A DNA stretch of 64,000 nucleotides from Oceanicella sp. SM1341 (lineage in GTDB: Bacteria > Pseudomonadota > Alphaproteobacteria > Rhodobacterales > Rhodobacteraceae): contig NZ_QRGC01000008.1 in the NCBI RefSeq assembly GCF_003448965.1, forward strand, positions 120,036-184,035, in the 5' to 3' direction. Shown piece after piece: positions 57,184 to 64,000 of the stretch. Position 1 is the first letter of the stretch, and every line of letters starts with the position of its first letter. A program made the translations under genes and the position numbers. The notes below the pieces were generated by a model. It had not been told where the DNA came from, ran no database searches, and saw only the letters and a program-made list of their open reading frames with translations.

Positions 57184-58178
57184 GCGACACCACCACCCTG
57201 CCCCGCCCGCGCCGCGCCCTGCCCTCGATGACCGTGATCGGCCCGGTGCTGGCGCTGGTGCTGCTGGTGATCATCGGCACGGCGCTGAACCCGAATTTCC
57301 TCGCCTGGGCGAACGTGACCAACGTGCTGGCGCGCTCGGCCTTCATCGGCATCATCGCGGTGGGGATGACCTTCGTGATCACCGCCGGGGGGCTCGACCT
57401 GTCGGTGGGCTCGATGGCGGCCTTCATCGCCGGGCTGATGATCCTGGTGATGAACGCGGCCCTGCCCGCCCTCGGCGTCGGCGTGCCGCTGGTGCTGCTG
57501 GGGATGGCGACGGCGCTGGTGGCGGGCCTCGCGGCGGGGTTTCTCAACGGCATCCTCATCACCCGGCTGGGGATCGAGGCCTTCATCGTCACGCTCGGCT
57601 CGATGGGCATCTACCGCTCGCTGGTGACCTGGCTGGCGGACGGCGGCACGCTCTCGCTCGATTTCACCCTGCGCAGCTTCTACCAGCCGGTGTATTACGG
57701 CGGCATCCTGGGGGTGAGCTGGCCGATCATCGTCTTCGCCGTCACGGTGGTGCTGGGCGAGATCGCCATGCGGCGCATGGTGTTCGGGCGGCATTGCGCG
57801 GCCATCGGCTCGAACGACCAGGTGGCGCGCTATTCCTCGGTCAACGTCGGCCGGGTGCGGCTGATGACCTACGTGCTGCTGGGGCTGCTCGTGGGGGTGG
57901 CGACGATCATGTACGTGCCGCGGCTGGGCTCGGCCTCGGCCTCCACCGGGCTCTTGTGGGAGCTGGAGGCGATCGCGGCGGTCATCATCGGCGGCACGGT
58001 GCTCAAGGGCGGTTTCGGCCGGGTCTGGGGCACGGTGATCGGCGTGCTGATCCTGAGCCTGATCGGCAACATCCTGAACCTTACCGACCTCGTCTCGCCC
58101 TATCTCAACGGGGCGATCCAGGGGGCGATCATCATTCTCGCTGTGATCCTGCAGCGCGAAGGGAAAGCGGGCGCATGA
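57180..58178 (+). CDS. Sugar ABC transporter permease, RbsC type
   Basis: 332-residue membrane subunit with eight to ten helices. AFIGIIAVGMTFVITAGGLDLSVGSMAAF near residues 58-86 (in pieces) and the loop GRHCAAIGSNDQVARYSSVNV near 203-223 (ribose-type permease coupling region) identify the family. Overlaps the ATPase gene by ATGA. BPD_transp_2 family. Confidence 0.94.
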
Positions 58179-58210
58179 GACGCACCGCGCCACATCTTTG
58201 GGAGGATACC

Positions 58211-59155
58211 ATGAAGCATATCATAGCAGGCATCGGCCTGGCGGGCGCACTGGCCGCGGCGCCGGCTCTCGCGCAGGAGACCAAGGTGATCGGCGTCTCC
58301 ATCCCCGCCGCCACGCACGGCTGGGCGGGGGGCATGAACTATTTCGCCCAGGCCGCGGTGGAGCGGCTGGAGGCGACCTATCCCGAGCTCGACTTCGTGC
58401 TCGCCACCGCCTCCGACCCCGGCAAGCAGGTGAACGACATCGAGGACATGGTCGCCACCCGCAACATCGACGCGCTGGTGGTGCTGCCGTTCGAATCCGA
58501 GCCGCTGACCGGGCCGGTGCAGGCGGTGGCGGCCTCCGGCGCCTGGGTGACGGTGGTGGACCGGGGCCTGAGCCAGGAGGGCATCGAGGACCTCTACGTG
58601 GCGGGCGACAATTCCGGCTTCGGCCGGGTGTCGGGCGAGTTCATGGCCTCGCAGCTTCCCGAGGGCGGCAAGGTGGTGGCGCTGCGCGGCATCCCCACCA
58701 CCATCGACAACGAGCGCGTGGCCGGCTTCGAGAGCGCCATCGAGGGCAAGGACATCGAGGTGCTGGGCATGGAGCACGGCAACTGGAACCGCGACGACGC
58801 CTTCACCGTGATGCAGGACTTCCTGTCGAAATTCCCCGAGATCGACGCGGTCTGGGCCTCGGACGACGACATGGCCATCGGCGTGCTCGCCGCCATCGAG
58901 GCCTCGGGGCGCGAGGACGTGAAATTCGTGCTCGGCGGTGCGGGCATGAAGGAGATGGTCAAGCGCACCATGGACCAGGACCCGATGATCCCCGCCAACG
59001 TGACCTACCCGCCCTCGATGATCGCCACCGCCATCGAGGTGACGGCGCTGGGGCTGGTCTCGAACGCGCCGGTGTCGGGCGAGTTCATCATCGGCTCGGT
59101 GCTGGTGACGCCCGAGAACGCGGAGCAGTTCTACTACCCCGACAGTCCCTTCTGA
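58211..59155 (+). CDS. Sugar ABC transporter substrate-binding protein, RbsB type
   Basis: Periplasmic sugar receptor, 314 residues. Signal peptide with cleavage after LAAAPALAQ near residue 22; KVIGVSIPAATHGWAGGMNY follows as in type 1 periplasmic binding proteins. WASDDDMAIGVLAAIEASG near residue 215 is the second-lobe sugar-contact region. GGAGG lies seven bases before the ATG. Unusually, the receptor comes last in the transporter order ATPase, permease, receptor. It ends 31 bp from the convergent amino-acid permease gene. Confidence 0.93.
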   Translation: MKHIIAGIGLAGALAAAPALAQETKVIGVSIPAATHGWAGGMNYFAQAAVERLEATYPELDFVLATASDPGKQVNDIEDMVATRNIDALVVLPFESEPLTGPVQAVAASGAWVTVVDRGLSQEGIEDLYVAGDNSGFGRVSGEFMASQLPEGGKVVALRGIPTTIDNERVAGFESAIEGKDIEVLGMEHGNWNRDDAFTVMQDFLSKFPEIDAVWASDDDMAIGVLAAIEASGREDVKFVLGGAGMKEMVKRTMDQDPMIPANVTYPPSMIATAIEVTALGLVSNAPVSGEFIIGSVLVTPENAEQFYYPDSPF

Positions 59156-59186
59156 GCGGGACTTGCCGAAGCGCGCGGGCGGCGGA

Positions 59187-60260
59187 TCAGTGCCGCTGCC
59201 CGCGCCGCATCCGCGCCTCGAGCCAGGCGCCGTAGCGCGACAGGCCGAAGACGAACACGAAGTAGACGAGCCCGAGGAACACGTAGACCTCGATGAAGGC
59301 GCGGCCCCAGTCGCCGCTGCCGAGGGCTGCATTGCCCGAGGCCATCACCTCGAAGAAGCCGATGATGGTGACGATGGAGGTTTCCTTGAAGGTGATCACC
59401 ACCTGGTTGATCGTCGAGGGCAGCGTGTTGCGGAAGGCCTGGGGCAGCTCGATGAGGAAGACGCGCTGCGCGGGCGACAGGCCGAGGGCGGCGGCCGCCT
59501 CGCCCTGCCCGTCATGCACCGATTGCAGGCCGGCGCGCAGGATCTCGGCCTGGTAGCAGGCGAAGAACAGCGCATAGGCCAGCACCACGCGCACCAGCTT
59601 GTCGCCCTGCAGCCAGCCGGGCACCATGAGCGGCACCACTACGGCGGCGGTGAACAGCAGCGTGAGCAGCGGCAGCGAGCGGACCACGTCGATCAGCCCG
59701 CCGGCGCAGCCCCGCACCACCGGCAGCTTCGAGCGGCGCGCGAGCGCGAGGCCGACGGCCATCGGCATGCCCGCCACCACCACGCCGCAGAAGATGAACA
59801 GGGTGAGCGAGAGCCCGCCCCATTGCTCGGCCGTGACAGGTGCCAGCCCGGCCACCCCGCCGCGCATCAGCACCAGGAACAGCCCGAAGCCCGCCACCCA
59901 GAGGGCGGCAAGCCGTTTCACATGCCAGAACAGCGGCCAGCAGGACAGGCCCATGGTGAGCATCACCGCGAGGCAGGCAAGCGCCGAGCGCCAGTGTTCC
60001 TCCGCCGGGTAGAGGCCGAAGAGGATGAGCCGGCCGCGCGCCTCGATCACCGCCCAGCAGGCGCCGGAGGCCCCGGCGCAGGCGTCCGAATTGGGCGCGC
60101 TCCACACCGCGCCGAGGAAGGCCCAGCCCAGCACCTGCCACAGCACCCAGGCGACGCCGGCGCCGAAGACCAGGGTGACGATGCGGTCGAACCAGGTGGA
60201 GAACAGCCGGCGGTGCGCCCAGGCGGCGAGGCTTTCCTTCGGGGGGGCGGCGATGTCCAT
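59187..60260 (-). CDS. Amino-acid ABC transporter permease, AapM type
   Basis: Inner-membrane subunit of a general or polar amino-acid ABC importer, 357 residues. A long N-terminal region with several helices precedes the permease core (RSLPLLTLLFTAAVVVPLMV near residue 190, and LRAGLQSVHDGQGEAAAALG with the EAA coupling loop near 240-260). It starts one base after the AapQ-type gene, behind GGAGGAG. No aapP ATPase gene follows; the operon ends here, convergent to the sugar operon. Confidence 0.92.
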   Translation of the reverse strand: MDIAAPPKESLAAWAHRRLFSTWFDRIVTLVFGAGVAWVLWQVLGWAFLGAVWSAPNSDACAGASGACWAVIEARGRLILFGLYPAEEHWRSALACLAVMLTMGLSCWPLFWHVKRLAALWVAGFGLFLVLMRGGVAGLAPVTAEQWGGLSLTLFIFCGVVVAGMPMAVGLALARRSKLPVVRGCAGGLIDVVRSLPLLTLLFTAAVVVPLMVPGWLQGDKLVRVVLAYALFFACYQAEILRAGLQSVHDGQGEAAAALGLSPAQRVFLIELPQAFRNTLPSTINQVVITFKETSIVTIIGFFEVMASGNAALGSGDWGRAFIEVYVFLGLVYFVFVFGLSRYGAWLEARMRRGQRH

Positions 60261-60261
60261 C

Positions 60262-61392
60262 TCAGCTCCTCCCCTTCAGTTTCAGGCGCTCGTTCAGGCG
60301 GTTGAGCGCGAAGCCGAGCGTGTAGTTCACCGCGAGGAAGCCGAGCATCAGGATGGCGAGCAGTTCCAGTGTCTGGCCGCTCTGGTTGATGGCGGTGGAG
60401 ACCACGGCGAAGAAATCCGGGTAGCCGATGGCGATGCCCACCGTGGTGGCCTTCATCAGCCAGATGTACTGGTTGGAGAGGGCGGGCAGCATGGCGCGCA
60501 GCGCCAGCGGCAGGCGGATGAAGCGGTTGACCTGCCCGGGCGTGAGGCCGAGGGCGCGGCCGGCCTCGAGCTTGCCCGGCTCGACCGAGAGCAGCCCGCC
60601 GCGCACGATCTCGCCGATATAGGCGGCGCCGAACAGGCTGAGCCCGACGAGCAGCGCCGAGAACTCGGGCTTGAGCGTGAGGCCGCCGGCGATGCGCAGG
60701 CCCTGCAGCTCGGGCACCGAGAGCATCGGCACGCCGGGCGCGCGGCCCGCCCAGAGCAGCACGGCCGCGAGCACGAGCCAGCCGAGTGCCAGCCAGCGCC
60801 CGGCCCGCAGCCCGCGCCGGGCGGCGAGCACGCGTGCCGCCACCCCGGCGAGGGCGGCGAGGGCCAGCACGCCGAGGTCGGTCGCGGAGAATTCGGGCGC
60901 CGGCAGCACGAGGCCGCGGTTCGAGAGCACCACCGCGTCGGCGAAGGTGATGGCCTGCCGCGGGCTCGGCAGGTGGGTGAAGACCGCGTACCAGAAGAAG
61001 GCCTGCAGGATCATCGGCACGTTGCGGAAGATCTCGACATAGGTGGTGCCGATGATCTCGAGGATGAGGTTTCCCGAGACGCGCATCAGCCCCAGCACGG
61101 TGCCGAGCAGCGTGGCGAGCACCAGCGCCAGCGCGCCGACGACGAGCGTGTTCAGCAGCCCCGCCAGCAGCACGCGGGCATAGCTGGAGCGGGCGGAGAG
61201 CTCGATGACGGAGACGTTCACCGGCCAGCCGGTGGAGCGGTCGAGAAAGCCGAAGCCGGTGGCCATGCCCTGCCCGAGGATGTTCTCGCGCGCGGTGAGC
61301 ACCAGCCCGGCGAGGACGAGCGCGATCACGAGCAGCAGCCCCACCTGGATGGTGAAGCCCGCCCGGGTGCGGAACGAGGCGAAACGCGGCAT
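60262..61392 (-). CDS. Amino-acid ABC transporter permease, AapQ type
   Basis: 376 residues, second permease of the Aap-type importer. Segments GFGFLDRSTGWPVNVSVIEL near residue 60, VEIFRNVPMILQAFFWYAVF near 120-140 and IGEIVRGGLLSVEPGKLEAGRALGL near 260-285 (in pieces; coupling loop) match AapQ/BztB. Two ATGs lie in frame; I prefer 61392 since GGAG is six bases upstream, while it directly abuts the one at 61398. It is separated from the receptor gene by 246 bp of GC-rich DNA, unusually long within an operon. Confidence 0.92.
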   Translation of the reverse strand: MPRFASFRTRAGFTIQVGLLLVIALVLAGLVLTARENILGQGMATGFGFLDRSTGWPVNVSVIELSARSSYARVLLAGLLNTLVVGALALVLATLLGTVLGLMRVSGNLILEIIGTTYVEIFRNVPMILQAFFWYAVFTHLPSPRQAITFADAVVLSNRGLVLPAPEFSATDLGVLALAALAGVAARVLAARRGLRAGRWLALGWLVLAAVLLWAGRAPGVPMLSVPELQGLRIAGGLTLKPEFSALLVGLSLFGAAYIGEIVRGGLLSVEPGKLEAGRALGLTPGQVNRFIRLPLALRAMLPALSNQYIWLMKATTVGIAIGYPDFFAVVSTAINQSGQTLELLAILMLGFLAVNYTLGFALNRLNERLKLKGRS

Positions 61393-61638
61393 CGGCATCT
61401 CCGGCAGACGACGGGCGCCGGTGGCGGCCCCGTGGAGCAGTGCGGGCAGGCCGCGCGGCGGCGGCCCCCCCGGAGGGTCGGGCGGAGCCGGGCCGCGTGG
61501 AGCGGTCCGGCCCGTGGGGCATGTCGGCCCCGGCCTGTCCGGCCGGGGGCGGGCGCGAGCCCTGGCGGTGCGGGCGGGGGCGCCTGCTTCGAGCCGGGCG
61601 TGTTCAGGCCCGGCCGCTGCGGCCCGGTCAGGCCCGGG

Positions 61639-62676
61639 TCAGTCGAGCACCAGCGGGTAGAGCAGGCCGCCCTTGTTCCACAGGTTGTTGAGCCCGCGCG
61701 GCAGCGCGTAGCGCGAGCCTTCGCCCACCGTGCGGTCGTAGATCTCGCCGTAATTGCCCATGGCCTTGATCACGTTGTAGGCCCAGTCGTCGGAGAGGCC
61801 GAGGCGCTCGCCGATGCCGGGAGAGACGCCGAGCAGGCGCTCCACCGTGGGCGAGGGCGGGGCGGCGCGGATCTCGTCGACATTGGCGGCGGTGATGCCC
61901 TCCTGCTCGGCGTAGAGCAGCACCGAGACCATCCAGTTCACCACGTCGAGGAAGTCGTCCTCGCCCTGGCGCACGGCGATGCCCTCGGGCTCCAGCGCCA
62001 GCACGTCGCCGAGGATCTCGAAGGCCTCGGGGTCGGGCGCGTTCACGCGGGTGGCGGCGAGGAAGGGGCCGAAGCCGGCGATGGCGTCGCAGCGCCCGGC
62101 GTAGAGGGCGGCGCGCAGCTCCTCGCCCTTCTCGAAGGCGAGCGGCTCGTAGGAGATGCCGTTGGCCTCCATGTAATCGGCCAGCACGCGCTCCACGGTG
62201 GTGCCGGAGTTCACGCAGAACACGCCGCCCTCGAGATCGGCCACCGCGGTGGCGCCGATGTCCTTGCGCGACATCACGTAGAAGGGCCCGATGAAATAGG
62301 GGCGGGAGAACTGCAGGCCGAGCTCGGTGTCGCGGCTCATGGTCCAGCCGGTGACCTTGATAATCACGTCCACGTCGCCCGACTGCAGCGCGGGGAAGCG
62401 CTGTGCCCAGCTCACCGGGATGATCTGCAGCGCGTCGGGCGTGCCGAAGATGGCGGTGGCGAGCGCGCGGCACATCTCGATGTCGAAGCCCTGCCAGGCG
62501 CCGTTGTCATCCACCTCCGCGAAGCCGAGGTAGGAGCCGTTGTGCCCGGTGCACAGCAGCGAGCCGCGGTCCTGCACGGTCTTGAGCTGCCCGCCCTGCT
62601 GCGCGGCGGCGGGCAGTGCGGGGGAGAGGGCCAGCCCGAGGGCGAGGCCGAGCGAGAGAAATCCGGATCTGATCAT
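61639..62676 (-). CDS. Amino-acid ABC transporter substrate-binding protein, AapJ type
   Basis: Periplasmic receptor, 345 residues. Signal peptide ends at ALPAAAQQ near residue 27. LKTVQDRGSLLCTGHNGSYLGFAEVDDNGAWQGFDIEMCRALATAI begins the mature domain in the AapJ/BztA style, and GVFCVNSGTTVERVLADYM and NNLWNKGGLLYP near the end are further marks. The ATG at 62676 overlaps the stop of the enolase-superfamily gene (ATGA), tying this importer to that enzyme's substrate, which may therefore be an amino-acid derivative rather than a general amino acid. Confidence 0.92.
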   Translation of the reverse strand: MIRSGFLSLGLALGLALSPALPAAAQQGGQLKTVQDRGSLLCTGHNGSYLGFAEVDDNGAWQGFDIEMCRALATAIFGTPDALQIIPVSWAQRFPALQSGDVDVIIKVTGWTMSRDTELGLQFSRPYFIGPFYVMSRKDIGATAVADLEGGVFCVNSGTTVERVLADYMEANGISYEPLAFEKGEELRAALYAGRCDAIAGFGPFLAATRVNAPDPEAFEILGDVLALEPEGIAVRQGEDDFLDVVNWMVSVLLYAEQEGITAANVDEIRAAPPSPTVERLLGVSPGIGERLGLSDDWAYNVIKAMGNYGEIYDRTVGEGSRYALPRGLNNLWNKGGLLYPLVLD

Positions 62677-63833
62677 TGCGAGGTCTCCTTGTCGGGGGTG
62701 CCGGCCGTCTGCGGGCCGGTTCGGGAAAGGGTGAAGGCAGGCGTGGCCATGCCGGGCGCGAGGGCGAGGCCGAGGCCGGGGGTTTCGGGCAGCGGGCGGG
62801 GCCCGGGCGCGGCCCAGCCGGCCGGCAGCCGGTCGAAGAACACCTGGTGGAGGGTGTGGAACTCCACGTGGGCGATGGCCTCGGAGGCGGCGGCGAGATG
62901 GGCGGCGGCGAGCGTCGCGACCGCGGTGGAGGAGACCTCGAGCGACAGCGCGATGCCGGTGCCGCGCAGGCGCCCGGCCAGCGCCAGCACCCGCGAGGGG
63001 CCGCCGCAGGCGATCGGGGCCACCTGCAGGAAGCGCACGGCGCGGGTCTCGATCAGGCTCTCGTGGATCTCGGGGCGGTATTCCGCCTCCACCGCCATCA
63101 CCGGCACGCCCTCGGCAGTGAGGCGGCGCATGCCGGCATGGTCGGCGGCGGGCACGGGAGACTGGAAGGCCTCCATCCGCTCCGCCGGCAGGGCGCGCCA
63201 CAGGGCAAGCGCCGTCTCCGCCTCATAGGTATAGACGCCGTCGATGATGAGCCGGGTGGCGGGCGGCAGGGCTTCGAGCACCGCCTGCACGCGCTCGAGA
63301 TCGGCGGCGGGGGCGAGGCCGCCCACCTTCATCTTCACGATGTCGAAGCCCGATGCGGCCATGCCGGCCATCTCGGCGGCCAGCGCCTCGGGCCCCTTGT
63401 CGGCCCCGTAGAGCCCGCCGGAGCCGTAGAGCCGCACGCGCCCCGGCCCCTCGGGGGCAAGGCTGCGCCAGAGCGGCAGGCCGGCGGCCTGTGCCGCGAG
63501 GTCGGCCGCGGCGCATTCCACGCCCGAGAGCGCGCTCTCCAGCAGCCCGTGCCGGGCGGTGAGCGTGGCGCGGCGGCGCAGGGCGGCGAGATGTGCCGCC
63601 AGCGCCTCCGGCGAGAGGCCGGTGAGGCCCGGGGCCACCTCGGTGCGCAGGAAGGCGACGAGCGTGTCGGGGGCGGTGTCGAAGCACCAGCATTCGCCGA
63701 GGCCGGTGCGGCCCGTGTCGTCGGTGAGCTCGACGAAGACGGCGTATTTGCGCGTCCAGACCAGCGCGGGGTTCCAGGCCCTGCCGCCGAGGTCGTTGCA
63801 ATGGGTGGAGACGGTGACGCGGGCGATGCTCAT
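62673..63833 (-). CDS. Enolase-superfamily protein (mandelate racemase/muconate lactonizing enzyme type), atypical active site
   Basis: 386-residue two-domain enolase-superfamily enzyme that would abstract a proton alpha to a carboxylate. Capping domain to about residue 125; barrel with the KxK pair in DIVKMKVGG near residue 165, first metal aspartate in LIIDGVYTYE near 195. The second metal position reads AFQSPVP where family members have ExP, and the third reads VPVMAVEAEYRP. The usual strand-six Lys/Asp residues are not obvious (QVAPIACGG). So the chemistry may differ or be lost. It leads the operon with the AapJQM-type importer, overlapping by ATGA. Confidence 0.85.
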   Translation of the reverse strand: MSIARVTVSTHCNDLGGRAWNPALVWTRKYAVFVELTDDTGRTGLGECWCFDTAPDTLVAFLRTEVAPGLTGLSPEALAAHLAALRRRATLTARHGLLESALSGVECAAADLAAQAAGLPLWRSLAPEGPGRVRLYGSGGLYGADKGPEALAAEMAGMAASGFDIVKMKVGGLAPAADLERVQAVLEALPPATRLIIDGVYTYEAETALALWRALPAERMEAFQSPVPAADHAGMRRLTAEGVPVMAVEAEYRPEIHESLIETRAVRFLQVAPIACGGPSRVLALAGRLRGTGIALSLEVSSTAVATLAAAHLAAASEAIAHVEFHTLHQVFFDRLPAGWAAPGPRPLPETPGLGLALAPGMATPAFTLSRTGPQTAGTPDKETSQ

Positions 63834-64000
63834 GGCCGGGCGCTCCGGCGCAGGGCTGGCCGCGGCGGGGCCGGGCGGGCGCGGCTCCGCAAGGCGCGGC
63901 CGGGCCGTGCTGCCGGGGGCACGCGGCCCGCGCCTCTGCCCGTGGCGGCCGGAAGCGCGCCCCGGCTCGGGCTGTGCCGGCCGGCGGCAAGCGGCGGGAC
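63834..64000. other. Upstream region of the enolase-superfamily gene, window end
   Basis: 167 bp of GC-rich sequence with no credible reading frame of its own. It should hold the promoter of the minus-strand operon; no clear promoter element is visible. Confidence 0.4.

Overview
The window is GC-rich, densely packed DNA of an alphaproteobacterium. The gene families (TRAP transporters, PotFGHI-type uptake, DctM, FixJ-type regulators) and a Rep_3 initiator divergent from parAB point to Rhodobacterales. The initiator, an iteron array and parAB at about 16.1-19.9 kb indicate an extrachromosomal replicon (plasmid or chromid) carrying metabolic cargo. I see no rRNA, tRNA, transposase, integrase, CRISPR array or prophage gene.

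Layout. 1-5.9 kb: polyamine-type locus with a partial FAD amine oxidase, an XRE/cupin (PuuR-like) regulator and a complete PotFGHI-type ABC transporter. 5.9-14.4 kb, minus strand: quinone-reductase-like dehydrogenase, a 0.85-kb block of 200-bp repeats, D-2-hydroxyacid dehydrogenase, gamma-glutamyltransferase, then a TAXI-type TRAP importer (fused QM permease, DUF1850 protein, binding protein). 14.9-15.8 kb: formyltetrahydrofolate deformylase. 16.1-19.9 kb: replication and partition module bracketed by two identical 18-bp palindromes. 20.7-25.0 kb: RND efflux permease and adaptor. 25.3-29.8 kb: SMP-30 lactonase, DctPQM TRAP importer and GntR/FCD regulator. 30.1-34.8 kb: AraC regulator, Dps, FAD monooxygenase with MFS permease, LysR regulator. 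35.1-39.4 kb: periplasmic molybdenum hydroxylase, 2Fe-2S subunit and triheme cytochrome c. 39.7-43.2 kb: FixJ-like regulator, lone receiver, MarC-like membrane protein and histidine kinase. 43.3-47.4 kb: pirin, ring-cleaving VOC dioxygenase, LysR regulator and a DUF389 membrane protein. 47.5-50.9 kb: RtcR and RtcB (RNA ligase). 51.1-59.2 kb: seven-gene sugar operon (LacI regulator, xylose isomerase, TIM-barrel epimerase, Gfo/Idh/MocA dehydrogenase, ABC ATPase, permease, binding protein). 59.2-63.8 kb: enolase-superfamily enzyme with an amino-acid-type ABC transporter that has no ATPase gene here.

The cargo is organised as self-contained units of regulator, importer and one to three enzymes, many joined by ATGA, GTGA or TGATG overlaps. 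Points most worth following are an RtcR that has lost both the GAFTGA loop and the Walker B glutamate, the palindrome pair around rep-parAB, a nine-unit 27-bp hairpin array, and a dispersed 200-bp repeat family whose main array alternates between two subtypes.
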